From contig PUDQ02000085.1 in NCBI GenBank assembly GCA_002964805.2, positions 124,001-188,000 of the forward strand: a stretch of 64,000 nucleotides of DNA. The letters are read 5' to 3'. A model generated the notes under the pieces. The model saw nothing but the letters and a program-made list of their open reading frames with translations. It did no database searches and was not told the origin of the DNA. Shown in pieces: positions 45,050 to 57,237 of this stretch; the first letter of the stretch is position 1, and each line of letters begins with the position of its first letter. The position numbers were made by a program, and so were the translations under genes. Origin of the DNA: Trametes villosa. Taxonomy: Eukaryota; Basidiomycota; Agaricomycetes; Polyporales; Polyporaceae.

Positions 45050-48000
45050 CTAGGGGCGTACCTCTCGACGCAGTGGCATAGTAATACAGACCGGCTGTCC
45101 GTGAAGTACTGTCCTATAGCAGACGACGAGGGATAGCAAGCTATCGAGTGTGACTATCGGCGAGGGCGAAGGCTCGCAGGTAGCATCCAAGAAGGAGCCG
45201 TCTTCCCACAACTGTAGGCAAAAGGTGCGATGCCTAGAGTGTTACAAGGGTCAGCTCGTGAGCCTCATATATAGCAATGAGGGCATGACCGCACGTACAC
45301 ATCTGCCCATGGGGTATCTTCGAAGGTGCACCGTGCACGGCGGTACCAACGGAGATACGCAAAGACCTGACGCGGGATACCGGCGGCCTCGTATACGACC
45401 AAGTGTTCGATCTCTCCAACTGCTGTGTCACCTGCAGCTGAGGTCTGTACAAGCACAGCTGAGTTACCCGCAGACGCAGAGCGTCGCCTGGCAGAATACC
45501 GATGACCTGAGACAACAGCATAGTCGAAAAACGTCGCCACGTTGGGGAGCAGTATGCTGGACGGATCGGGATTGAGTGAGATGTCGCACCGGAACTGCTG
45601 TAAGGGGTAGCGCGACGTGATGGCTGCGATGAGCGAGTAATAGAGATTGTCATCCATGATGTCCCTCGAGGAGCGGGGGCTGAGCTGCAGCGCAATACCC
45701 TCTACATGTGTGCGGGTAAGCGGTGTGACAAGACATACCTGAGGGAGACTTACCGTCACTGCGTGCGTTGTCGAGGTCCTGGGCAAGCTGTTGGAGTGTT
45801 CCCCGATTGTCGGATGTTGCTTCCTGCATGGCAAGAGATGCCCGATAGAAGCTGGAGGTCGCAGGACAGGCTAGTCCCTGAACAAGCTATGACAGACGCC
45901 GCATAATGTATGATTAGCCCCGATGAACGTGCACGAGAATCGCACCTACCAGGCGTTGAAGCTGCACCATGCGATGGAATTCCCGGAAGAACGTGCATTC
46001 GACGTCGCCTCCATCGTGATTGCTTGTCTTGTACGCCTTCAGGATTTTGTTGAGGCGCTCGAAAACAAACGTCCAGAACTCGCGTAAAGGCCCGTAGTCG
46101 CGAATGAATTCGGCGGTATGGGTGGCATAATGATGATTGGGTCTTATGATGTCGGCGCCGTAAATCTAATCCGCAAGAATTTCAGCAGTGCCAAAATGAG
46201 AAAACGACCGAAACACTACCTCGACAAGTTCTGCACAATACTCCCGTATGAGCTTGTCCCCTTCGGCCAGCTGCGCGGCACTGAGCTTCTCGGATAGGAA
46301 GAGGCGGAGAGCCGCGCAAAGCTTCAGGAAAGTCTTGAGGTCTTTCGGGTGGAGGTTAGAGGAAACCGGGTTATCGCCCTCATCGCCTGGTTCATCCGCC
46401 CATCCGTCGTCGTCGCTACATTCGAGCGCGCCATCGTCATCGGACTCCAAGACCATATCCTGTTGATGCAAAACCGCGGAGATTAGAATGTAGTTCCAGA
46501 GGAAGCAGACGTCGGTGGAGCGCACCTTCGCTTTCTCTGTAGGCCTACGAGTACGCGTTGAACGGCGAGGCTGATTATCCTAGCGTATGGCGCGCGGTGA
46601 GTATGATAGAGACAGATTTGCGCAATGTACTATACCCACTGTTGTAGAGGCTTCGCCCTCCTTGCGCTTGCGTTTTCGGCTCTCACGTGTGGCCGCAGAC
46701 TTCCTCGCCTGGCGCCTCTTCTCTCGCTGTGCCTGGATCCGGCGCCGGAGTAGCTCTCGCCGATGTTGGAGAAATGCAGCGTCATCTGGTGTCACGCTGC
46801 AGGTATCCCATAGTTGCGGGAGCTGGTACAAGATTAGGAGGCTGCCATTAGATGACCACTTCGCCAGAAGCGGGCGTGATACACTCACAGCAAGTGGCCC
46901 GACGACGGTAGCTAAGATCAGCCACTGGTCGGCCGTGAGAGAACCTCCGGCAGGTTCTCCGATGAGTCGAGGTAGGCGACCGAGGTGGGTGGGTAGGACA
47001 AGCTATATGTGTGTGCCGTTCTGAGCCACGTACGGAGACGGTAGCATAGATACCAATGCGAGCGTACCTTGCTGAGGATCTCATGCACGCGCTTTAGTTC
47101 TCGTCCTTTGCTGAATACCTTGAGTTGTACCCATATGTGGTAAAAGTGGGTCTTCACCAGCCCTACGTAGTATATTGTTACGAGCCGCCGTGAAAATAAA
47201 CATAACTCAGATACGTACCAAGAAACAGGTTATGCATTGGATCGATAACAATCATCCTGCACATGTCGAAGTAGGGTAGACGCGCGAGCTCTGACCACCG
47301 GGTCGCGTACGTGCTTGCGTACTCCTCCTTCGCGCGCTTTGAATCGCACTCGCTGTACTCGTTCATCATCTTGCGATGCTGCGTGTCCGTGCGGCGAACG
47401 AATCCTGGAAATTACCAGTCAGTACACGGCGTCATACAGCATCGAAAAGCGTGAAACAGAACTTACCACCAGCCGTGAATGCCGCCTTCACCGCTTTGAG
47501 AAGCTGCGTAATCCAGTCTCGTGTACAGAAGAATGTATGGCTATGCGACCCGTATCCTCCGACCTTGTGCGCAGCAGGCTTGTCGCAGAAAACTCCGGCG
47601 AGCACAACGCGCACACGACGCCCTTCGGGGTGGCGATACGTGGCGATCATTGCACCGTCCCGCCATAGGCGTAGAAGCTCGTTCACCAATATGCGTACGA
47701 ACTTCTGAGTCTGGTCAGGGTCGGTCTCCTTCGGTCCCGGAATGATCATCGTCAGTAGGAGGTTGCTGGCACGGTATCTGGTGGTCCAATATAATCAGTC
47801 AAGCCTCATGATCAGGGTATAAACGAAAGCCGGCCGGCATGCCACCAACCTGAGGTGGGCGGGTAGATTGAGAATCACCAGTGACATAGGGCAGGACGTA
47901 TATGATTGCGAGATCAGACTGCGCAAGTACGAAAACCTGAAAAAATATCGATGAGTATGACAAGGATTCCTAGAATCAGTCGGTCGACCTACCAGTCAAT

Positions 48001-49492
48001 GCACAATCCAACCGCAACTCGGATCTCTCCATCAGGGTCCTCCGGGAGGTCGAACCGAAAGAAGGGCTGGCCGTCGGGCCCTAGGAGCGAGCGCGCAACT
48101 AGGCCGTCAAAGAAATCGAACAGCCATCCGAAGACGCGAAGCCGTCGACGCCAACTCACAAACGCATCCTCCATCCCGGGTATTGCAAGCAGATCTGCGA
48201 GCTGCTCTTCGATGGACTTCGCAGGAGTGCGCAGGAGAGGCTTGGCCTTTCGACGGACCGATCCCTGCCCGCGATCGCCCTCAGACGGTGGGCTGTCCTG
48301 GTACAACGGATAGCCGCATTCTTGGCAGGCTTCTGCTGACGTCTCCGGGTGTGGGAAGTAGCACTGTCGGCAGGTGACGTATGTCGAAAACGTCGGTTCG
48401 AGCTGCAAGAGGGACAAGGTACTGGAGAGAGAGGTGCGTAGGCTGGGGAGGAGATGACCCTGGCCGGCTTCAGCCAGGATAAACCCGATCACGGACAAGA
48501 CCACGTTGCAAAAGCGGAAGGGAAGATGTGCAGCCAGATGCAGCCATGCGACGAGCAGCATAGCTAGGAGTACAGATGGATGCCAGATGTGAGCGGGGAA
48601 TGCGGAGGTACGGGAGGGTGCTGAGACGCTCCCGGTCGCTCTACTATAGGGATCAGGCTCGTTAAGGCGCTCCATCGCGTGCGCGTTGAGTGGTATAACT
48701 GCGGGGAGTTCGTGGGCATTCCACTGTGCTGTGTCGGCCTCCGGGAACGGTGGAGTCGGACTGTTAGACACAGTACCAGCTGACCCCGGGGGTGCATCGT
48801 CGTCCTCCCAGTCATCTTCGCAAATCTGCTCGGCATCACAACATCCTATACAAATGTAAGCTGTTAGAAGTATAGACTAGCCAAGAGGGCTCACCGGATT
48901 TGTCGATATCCAGCAAATCTGAGCCTCCGCAGTCCCCAGCCTCATCCCCTGTAGTCGGTGCTTCCTGGACAGAAAGCGCACCAACGGATACTGTGTGCAG
49001 GGCTGTATCGGGAGTGAAAGTACCTGTAGGAGGCTGGGGCGATGAATAGCAATAGCTCCAAGCGGGTGGTGCCTCGGCAGTAGGTTTGGACGTGGGCGCG
49101 GCGGTACGCTCTCCTGGGACGTCCCGTTGATTGGGCGAGCCGCTCGCCAAGTTTTCCTAGACGCAACAGAAGAATTAGTTCAGCAGACTACGGTATACCT
49201 ATCAAGGTCGTCGCTGACCTCCCGCGAGTTTCCAATCGCCAGCTGCGGCAGATGAAGCTCGGCCTCGCCGTCCAACTCGGCCCCCTGAGCCTTCTCCTTG
49301 CGCTTTCGCTCCTTGCGCATCGCGCCGGGCACGCGACGGCGTAGTCTCTTGTAGTGACCATCACGGGTAGATGGAGCAACCCACTCGCCATTACAATCCC
49401 GGCAATAGCACGGGACATCGCGTTTCTACCAGGTAAACTGTTCAATACAAATCGTTATCGCTGGACTTGGTTGCAAATACCTTGGATTTCAT
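45050..49492 (-). CDS. Tnp2-like (CACTA/En-Spm-type) transposase
   Basis: Exon 1 is MKSK (49492-49481). After a short intron comes a Cys/His cluster, KRDVPCYCRDCNGEW with H nearby, then a basic stretch typical of the N-terminal zinc finger in fungal Tnp2 proteins. After two hydrophobic runs comes a CxxC pair set (YVTCRQCYFPHP, ACQECGYPLY). The catalytic core has IPGPKETDPDQTQKF, VRVVLAGVFCDKPAAHKVGG, LPYFDMCRMIVIDPMHNLFLG and LVKTHFYHIWV. Later come RPNHHYATHTAEFIRDYGPLR and NHDGGDVECTFFREFHRM, and a C-terminal SGHRYSARRRS...VLVQTSAAGDTAVGEIEH part. The last exon (TLDSLLSLVVCY) ending at 45050 is the least certain. More than ten introns. No stop interrupts the core, so it could be active. Element termini were not found. 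Confidence 0.82.
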
Positions 49493-50142
49493 GAGAACAA
49501 CGTTCGCGTGGCTCACGCTCGTCGATATCGACGCAGCCTAGACCTTTCCAGACGTTGTGTATGCAGGAGCACACAGCTAGTAGTATGTGCTCGGGCGGCC
49601 GCGTCCGAGGGAAGAACACACTGGGGCGGAGCTAAGGTAGCGCAGACTCTAGAGAGGCTAGGACTCTACGAGATGGTGGTGGGATGGAGGCAAGAGTGAG
49701 AACCGGCTCTATTGACCCAGGCGTGCTGACGACGAGCAAACTCCCGCCACTGGAGTAGCCAAGCGTAGCACACAAGGTGCGATCCCCTTGCCGCGTAGCG
49801 CCCGTAGCAGACGTCCAGTAGGCGCCCATGCAAACTCGACACATTCGTCTTCTCTAAGTGATGTCATTTCGACCTGTCCCTTCTTGTAGACCCCTCCATA
49901 ATCAGCGCAAACGTGTACTGTTAACTCTAGAGGACCGCAAACTCTTCCCCAAACCTCTTGCATCCTACTGTCTGCTCCTAGGTCTCCGCCACAGTGGTAG
50001 ATTAGATTAGATTGTCCCCGCGCGTCGAGAGAACAAAGCTCCCTTTCTGTCTCCGACACAGTCTCGCGTGCATCTTGATGTCGTCGCAGCTCCGTCACAG
50101 TAGTAAAAGCATACACTTGTAATTGCAACAGTAGTGACAGAG
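49493..50142. other. Upstream region of the transposase gene
   Basis: No coding region recognised. Several GCGTAGC-like words occur near 49.75-49.81 kb and also near 41.87-41.93 kb and 51.28-51.32 kb, which may be subterminal repeats of the element. Confidence 0.35.
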
Positions 50143-50991
50143 CTAATATAGGTGTACATTATCTAAACGACTTCCCAGTTCCTCGAGATCAGGAAGCCTC
50201 TCCCCCACGGCCAGACCTTGGAAAGCATCCGTTAACTCCTTGATCGGCCGGCGGACTGGGCGCGGACGCGGACGAGGTCGATCAGGATAGTCGGGGCGCG
50301 CCGCGGCAGCGCGAGTTTTTCGGGTGTAATCCTGGAATACCTGCTGTACTATCAGCATCAACAGCTCGGAGGTAGGCTATGTTACACCCACCTCAATCCG
50401 ATTGATGTATTCGAGAACGGTCTTCCACGCATCGTTCTGCTTTTCGACATTCTCCGGGGTACGGAGTACGTCTCGGGCAAACGTGGAGAGCCATACATAT
50501 GCTCGGGTGAGCCGGGGTCCCTTGCTACACCCCAGTTGCCCAAGCCAGAGCGGTGCACGGCAATCGCCTTCGTACCCGGTGTACTCGTCGAGCTCGAGGG
50601 TGAGTAGCTTCATGAAAAGAACCGGCTCCAGGTGAAGGATAAGCTTGTAGGTCGAGAGTTCCTGGAAGGGGCCCTCTACCACGCCCTGCCGACCGTTGAT
50701 CAGTGACATACATTTGTGAGAGTTGGATATACGCACCGGCACTTCCTCGACATACAGGTCAATGCCCACATTGTCGTAGATATCGTCGCTTGCGCGCCCA
50801 TCGTTCGGGCAGCCCAGTCCATCTCCGTTCAAGAGCGCGGCAGCAAACCGTTCAGCGGGGGTCGACGGCCCTTGCTTGAGGTCAGCTTGGTTGACCGCGA
50901 GATCTCGGGGGCGGAGAGGCACCGGCGTCCGCCATGGGGCCTTCGCATGACGATAGAGATGGCGACGAGCAGACGATGCAGCGCGAGGCAT
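50143..50991 (-). CDS. Unknown two-exon gene, about 260 aa
   Basis: The start chosen is MPRAASSARRHLYRHAKAPW at 50991, basic and mitochondrial-signal-like in composition (weak inference). The frame continues with AERFAAALLNGDGLGCPNDG, YDNVGIDLYVEEVPVRISNS, LILHLEPVLFMKLLTLELDE and WKTVLEYINRIE. It then splices near 50393-50348 into VFQDYTRKTRAAAARP, an Arg/Pro-rich run and an acidic helix ending LGSRLDNVHLY. No domain is recognised. The same frame is open upstream to 51324, but that part has the look of random translation. Neighbours are the transposase and a DUF6535 gene, so it may belong to the accessory or element cargo. Confidence 0.5.
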
Positions 50992-51469
50992 GAGGAGAGT
51001 GGGTACTTGTGGGCGTATAGCGAGGGGTAGTCGAATCTCTGGGAAGGCCTCTGTTCGAGCTGGCACCCGCCGCGCAGAGAAGTCACATTTTATAGCCAAG
51101 TTCCAAAGCCAGAGCTCAATGCGAGGGAGCTGCGAGTGAGAGTATACCACTCTCGAAGTGCGAAGCTGCCAAGGGTAGACACAGAGGGGAAGAGTCGACG
51201 CTGTATAGGCGCACGCAGCACGCAGGTGCGATTGGGAGTCGCCCGGTCCGTGTTCTCCGCACGGCGCGCCAAAGCCGCCAGCTTGCGCTACGCGCGCGAC
51301 TCCGTAGAAACCGGCGTAGCACATAGCTCTTTATCTCCAGTCGCGCTATCCCCGTGCGATGAACAGCTTTTCTGAGACGCCCCCGGGTCCGACATGTGGC
51401 TAGGTAGGCTACTCCTTCTACTACGTACGCTATTTCGCCGTGCCAAACCTCGCTCGGCCAGCGCGATTT

Positions 51470-53696
51470 CTAGCTTAACGCAGTGAGATATTCGATGATT
51501 GCTGCGGCGAGCAGAGTAGACTCCAAAGGAGGGCTCCTCTGGTAATGGTAGTCAAGCTCCCAGAGAAACATGTCCGCGGTTAGGCTGTACAAATGCGTGT
51601 GGTGTGCGAACCGCCCGCGCGGGAGTGCGAGGACGAGATCACGGTACGCAATGCATTCCCTCCGGTAACGATCGGCTATGAAAGCATGGTCGCGATGACT
51701 CCATACTAGCTTAGCATCGTTCAGTCGTAAGAAAGCGAAGAGGCGATGGTGCCGTTTGTAGCGTTGGTCAAGCGACGCGCCCTGGGACTCCACGAGCTTG
51801 TCCATGACGGATATGACTACCGGAGGGAGGCTCAGCACCGTGAAAGCCCAGGCGGATTGTTTCGCCCACGATCTCGTGGACTCACCTGGACGGATAGTGT
51901 CCCCAATCATGAACTCGCAGGCGGGTATTTCCCCTAGGAGATTACATATGATCTGGCAGACGTCGTCTGCGTGGAAGGTGGATGAATGCAACGTTTTGAC
52001 AAGAGTGCGGTAGATGCGCTCAGCCAGCGCGGGTGAGTTGAGTGTCGCATAATCCTGGGCCTTGAGTCCTTGACAAGGCCTACGGTGAGCCATTTCCCAT
52101 TCGGAGGGTACAGTTCCTGCCAGGGGAGGAAGCTGTCGATGACGTCTAGGGTTATGGCCACACAGGCGTCGGAGGTTGTGAGGGTGGAGGCAGCAGGTGT
52201 GCGAAGGCTGCGGAGGTATCGAGCACATCGGAGACCGTCCGGCGTGGGTAGAGCTTGTACGCAGGGCCGCGCAACACGAGCGATGAACTCGTTGTCGAGC
52301 GCTAGGGCGCCGGCTGCTCCTACAGTGCGTGCTCCGAGTTGATCTTGGCAATCCTCGAGAACCATCTGCCACTCAACCGCGGACCACCCGAGACGAGGAG
52401 GATGTATTGGGTTGGTGGGCATATCTTGGGGAGTGTCAGTGGATGTCCTCGGGTCGTCTAATTCCGGTCCGCATTGCAATGCCGACGGCGGGTAGCCAAC
52501 CAATCGCCGAATGCGAGACCATAGAAAAATCAAGCGACGAAGTGTGTTTGCAACGAGGGGAAGAATCAAACGCCCGAGTACATACACAACGAAGAGGCAG
52601 GCAAACGCTTGCGGCGACCTCCACGCGCAATCGGAAGAGAATGAGGGGGCGAGGACAGTTGTCGCGGTGAAGACGCATAGAGCGCCCACGAGCACTGTGG
52701 CCGTGGCGGCAACAACATTGTGGAGCGTCCAAAGGAGCGTGAGCAGGCCAGCGAGGAACAGGGCAGACGCAAGGAGCAGCAATACGGGCAGGAATGCGAC
52801 AATGGTATCCACGTGCCATTTGTTGAGGGCGTTGTAGCGGTATCGCCGCAGGCGTGCGATATCGCGGGATGTACCGGACAGGCCCAGCTCGTTCTCGTGC
52901 AGCCACTGTTTGACCATCATTCCGATGAATGCGGCAGAGAGGCTGCAAACTAAGCTGGCGAACCAGAGGGTGTTGATCCAAACGGAGGAGGCTGAGGCGC
53001 GGAAAGAGGGAGAGGAAAGAGCGGGGGGCAGCAGAGTGATGTTCATCATGGAAGGGCCGCTGGACAGAACGCCAAGCTGAGTGGACATCTGTGTGAGGAG
53101 CGCATTCGTCATGTCCGTCGGGTTCGGTTGAAGTAGCGGGTACGACTCCACATTGAAAGCGGTGAGTACCGCAGAGAATAATCCCGCCTATATCATCATC
53201 TTGTCAGGGTCAACAGGCAGCTCCTGAATTAGCTATATTACGCACGTAGACAAGGAGTGTGTCAATCTCTTCCCTCCACCTCTTGAGCATTGCCTCATGA
53301 TGAGTTTGAACCACTTTGGCGCATTCAGTCCAAGTCGAGGCTGTATCATGAGCCACAGGGTCGGACTTGATTATATTCTCGCTGGGAATTCCCTAATTTC
53401 ATGAAATCATATTAGCCCGGGCGTACTCCAGAGCACTGCGAATGTTGTCGAAGATACTTCACCTGCTCCTGAGCATAACCATTGGAACCAGCGGGCTCGA
53501 CGGCTGGTTCCTCGACCGAGTGCGATCGCACTTGAAAGATTCCAGCAGGTTGTGCATATGGCTGGTCGCTGTTACTATAGGTATTCCTCATGCTGTTGGG
53601 GACTAGGCTAGCGGCGAGGGTCGGAGAGGCCTCCCTAGCGGGTGGGCCGTCCTGGATGGTTAGGACGCAGTGAGTGTTGTCAGGTATAGCGGCCAT
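51470..53696 (-). CDS. Second DUF6535 membrane protein, frame break near 52090
   Basis: Exon 1 (from 53696) encodes MAAIPDNTHCVLTIQDG to YAQEQ; exon 2 GIPSENIIKSDPV to WREEIDTLLVY; exon 3 AGLFSAVLTAFNV onward with the DUF6535 hallmarks SVWINTLWFASLVCSLSAAF, MVKQWLHENELGLSGTSRD and two more membrane spans. The membrane region is clearly homologous to 15398-17710 with identical intron sites. Coding character follows one frame to about LPWQELYPPNGKWL and another from AQDYATLNSPALAERIY to the stop after YLTALS. No ordinary intron makes the switch: candidate GT-AG pairs near 52090 are only 23-29 nt, or use weak donors further upstream. Either a frameshift mutation, a sequence error or an unusual intron. 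Confidence 0.75.
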
Positions 53697-54570
53697 ACTA
53701 GACGAGGAGTGGCGTCCTCAGATGATCGTAGGAGAAGAGGATATCGGGTCTGGGGACGTACAAAGTACTTATGGGAGTGAGGGAGCTGCTATCACTGGCA
53801 GATCCAAGGATCCTGGCGTCTGGAAGGACCATGATCATGAGGAGCATTCAGACCCAGAGCGGCCGTGGGAGTAGGCTGGCGTGACTTGGTGTTGAGCATG
53901 CCTAGACCCTCTAGACCCTGCACAGGGATCCAGGTCGAGGATACATATACCATGTGAGCAGACGTCCCTGCGAATTGACTTGCAGAGGTGCGATGGAGTC
54001 AGCCTGAGCTATATATGATCTATGGCTGCGACTCGTCAGCCGACGACGAGCAAAGTAATATCTGCTTAGAACCCAGTGGCAGTGCTTGTCTGACGTGTTA
54101 ATGAACGTTTCAATCGTGGCCGAAACACAGGGGAGCACAGTCTAGTCGTGGGAAATGTATGCTGCTTACTCTGCCTTGAAGTTGTACTTTGTACTGTACT
54201 TCCACCCGCTACGACGACCGACTCGACTCTCGAAACTCTCTGTGCTTCTGTAGCTGCAGCCTAGCGGCTACCTGGCCATGCCGCGGTCTTTGAGGGGCCT
54301 TGAAGCGGAATACGCCTACGACAAGCACGCCATAACCCACCCCGCCTAAGTTCCGTGCAAGAGGGAACCAGTAATTATCGGTACTACAACTACAGCCAAC
54401 ATGTGCACTCTTCAACTACCGCAAGATCTATTCCGGTTCGATGACAGTTTCAAGAGAGTCGTGGTCCTGGACAGCGACGACAGCGATTCGGAGTCAGATG
54501 CTACTACGGGGTCATCGACTCTGCCCTACCTGTCTCTGTTCTCACGTCTGTGGGTTATCCTGCACCGGCG
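53697..54570. other. Intergenic, no supported gene
   Basis: A short open frame from the ATG at 54401 (MCTLQLPQDLFRFDD, with an acidic DSDDSDSESD) runs into a stop at 54573 and could be an alternative first exon of the kinase-like gene, but the only intron that would join it in frame is 32 nt. Confidence 0.4.
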
Positions 54571-55505
54571 ATGACAGAAGGGAGCAAATATGCTCTCGAC
54601 AACGTCTCGCAGTTCGGACACGGCACCCAAGGGTATGCCTTTCGAGGTCGACTCACAAGTGGGGGTACGGAGCCGCAGGATGTCGTCTGCAAAATCGCCT
54701 ACGAGGAGGACCTCCGCAGCCATATCCAGATGGAGGCGAAGCTACTCTTCGGAAAACTGGCGCACTTGCAGGGCAAATACGTTCCGAGATACCTCGGCCT
54801 CTTTCAAGCACAGTTCGGCCTCGGCCAGGAGCTCGTTTGCCTTGTCGTGACTTTCGAAGGCGATGTGCTGCTGAGGAAGTTGATGCGCTATCCCTTCGAA
54901 TTCAGGTCTGTCCTACTCCCTTAACTGCTCGTGGTTCGTCGCTCATCTTCCTCTTAAATGGCTATGTCAGAACCCAAGCTATAGATGCCCTCGTCGCTCT
55001 TCATAGGGCTGGCGTATGTCCAGGCGATGTACGCAAGAGCTTCTTCGCGATGAGAGAAGCCGACGGCGCCGCAATCGTGGTGTTCTTCGGGCTCTGTCAG
55101 GTCGACGGCGAGCACGACTGTCTCATGCCCTTGGACACAAAGATTGAGTTCTACGCGCCGGCACCCAAGGGCATAGGCTGCACGTCCCTACATTTCGCAG
55201 CGCACACGATCGACGTCTGGTCCCCAGGTGCGCTATATTAGCCTCCCCCATCAAGAGCAGGGTCTAGTCTTGCTGACACATGTTTCCTCATAGCTACGTT
55301 CAACCTTTGTGGGCACAGGAACCTCGAAGTGAAGTTGTTGTACACCGCAACGCCCGAGGATATGGAGGATCTCGTTAGATCTGGAATGGATCGCTGGCGA
55401 AGCGAAGCTTTTGCTAGGAAGGAGTTGGATGCGGTGCTCGCAGATATACGCGACTGGTGGACGACGCGCAAGATGTACGATGGACACAGTTGTCCCGATC
55501 CTTGA
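54571..55505 (+). CDS. Small protein-kinase-fold protein lacking catalytic residues
   Basis: Exons 54571-54905, 54971-55227 and 55294-55505 join to 267 aa. N-lobe features are a glycine-loop-like FGHGTQGYAFRGRL and the lysine in DVVCKIAYEEDLRSHIQMEAKLL, with E as the helix-C partner. The C-lobe has ALVALHRAGVCPGDVRKSFF where active fungal relatives carry HGD or HxD followed by Asn. Here the His is Pro and no Asn follows, and the DFG site reads VFFGLC. So it is probably a pseudokinase (inference). It belongs to the many small kinase-like genes of agaricomycetes. The start is the in-frame ATG at 54571 or 54550. Confidence 0.65.
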
Positions 55506-56602
55506 GCGTCGGGGTCGACCGTCTCGAATGAGGCTGATTGACCCATCGTCGTGCCGTTTAATCTCGCTCGCGGCTTTGATTTTGTATAGCTCCCAGATAG
55601 CGCATGATATTCAGATGTTCATAACCATACATGCTACATTATGAATGGTATACCAGAAAACGACGGCTGTTGGTCCTACATAGGATGCACCCAAGCGAGG
55701 GTGCGGCGCGGTGCCTGATGCACTTTGCCGGATTTGTGCAGAGTGGGAGTCTTATGCAAGCACGCCCGTCCGTCTGCGTCCGTCCGAGGTACAGTTGCGG
55801 ACACCCAAACTCAACTAGGTTTGTCGACCTAGTTTTCCACGCTCCGGAAACCCCTCCAAACGGCTGGAAATGGCTTTAGGTACATACGGGTGAAGTTACA
55901 AGGAAATTCATGGAGCCGTTCTTGTTCTATGCCGTTTTTGCTCTGACGGGGCCGAAAATTTGGCCGCCCCCCCAAAAAAAATCGCAAAAATCGCGAAAAG
56001 TGTACCATTCGACTCCTTTTGGGTGCCCGGATACGTTGAAACATAGAAAAGGGCGACCAAAAAAGTGACCTTTCGACGGATCGAACACCAAAATAGCAGA
56101 GATTGGGCGCCAAAAGTGCCCATCAGATCATCCCTGACTGCATATCACCTCGACGCGCATTTGCTTCTTACCCTTTCTTACCGCTCTAGTGGCACGAAGA
56201 CCTACAGCAACATCTAGACTACAAGCAGCTATAGTTTTATGAATGTTTGTCGGTTCTCAGCGATGCCGAGTGGGCGCTTATATGCTGAAGAACCGTTGCC
56301 GAGGGACAAAAATTTGGCCGCCCCTGAAAAATCACAGGAGAAATTCCGGAAGACTGTTTTTAAGCTGTTTGGAGCTTTCTACATCCTTTGGTGCGGTTTA
56401 ATTCCGGAGAAAGCGCCCAGAAATCGCTACGGAGAATTAGTTGACTTTGAGTGTCCGCAACTGTAGGCCCACCAATCATGCCGAGCAACGTTCGCGCTCT
56501 ATTCCCCTGACCTCTGCTCCTCACGCCGGTGACCCCCTCCGCTCGCAGCTCAACCAGCGTGCCACGCCCAGAAACACACTTGCCACTTCGGACGACGAGG
56601 AT
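55506..56602. other. Intergenic with repeated AAAATTTGGCCGCCCC
   Basis: No gene is supported. The 16-mer AAAATTTGGCCGCCCC occurs at 55955-55970 and 56309-56324, each in A-rich sequence. CTCCAAAC words near 55855 and, inverted, near 56372 suggest a decayed repeat about 0.5 kb long. Confidence 0.45.
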
Positions 56603-57237
56603 ATGTCGAAGCAGGCAGTTGACCCCGTTGAGGAGCCCGCGCTCGAGCTCGACGAAGGGGAGGAGAGCGACGAGTATGACGTAGAGGTGCGTACCAGCGA
56701 CGCGCGTCCGACCAACCAGCGGCACTCACGCATGCGGTGATAGGACGAAGGCGAGAGCGGCGCAGTCGAGGAGGAGGAAGAGGAGGACGGTGAAGAGGGC
56801 GCGGAGGTACGTAGCTCGTCGCTCCGGTATGCGACGCTACCAGCGGGGTGCTCACGAGCACCTCCCACAGCGCGCCCAGGGTTCTAGCCTGACTGCACTC
56901 CTGCTCGGCGGTGAGGTGAGTGATCTATGCACTGACGACCCGCGAGAATATAGCTTGAGCATAGGACGAACAGGGTGGACCCGTCGCCGGTGACGAGGAC
57001 GAAGAAGACGACGAGGATGACGAGTATCAAGAGGTCGCAGACGCAGAAGAGCCCGCTCCGCCCAGCACGGCGGGAACGAAGCGCGGTCGAGAGGAAGAGG
57101 ACGAGCCCGCGGCTGAGGGGAAGATCTCAGGCGACTACGGCGAGTTCCAGGAGGCCGAGGAGGCCGTCGCGAAGAGGGCAAGGACTGCCGCAGACGCCGC
57201 GCGCGCTGCAGAGGACGACGTCGAGGAGGAGGTGTAA
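56603..57237 (+). CDS. Highly acidic low-complexity protein, 139 aa
   Basis: Exons 56603-56686, 56744-56806 and 56965-57237 join in phase 0. About half the residues are Glu or Asp: EEPALELDEGEESDEYDVE, then DEGESGAVEEEEEEDGEEGA, then VAGDEDEEDDEDDEYQEV. A basic motif, TKRGREEEDEP, and VAKRARTAADAARA near the C-terminus look like a split nuclear signal. The character is that of an acidic histone-chaperone-like or prothymosin-like nuclear protein, but there is no conserved domain and the function is inference. Exons 2 and 3 both open with GACGA, and exons 1 and 2 end in GAG before the donor. A start further upstream (frame open to 56441) cannot be excluded. Confidence 0.65.

Noticed and set aside
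45234..45575. Plus-strand frames opposite the transposase C-terminus
   Set aside because: Antisense shadow; the minus strand carries the conserved Tnp2 C-terminal motifs.
54401..54570. Acidic first exon (MCTLQLPQDLF) for the kinase-like gene
   Set aside because: Joining it in frame needs a 32-nt intron; the simpler start is the in-frame ATG at 54571.
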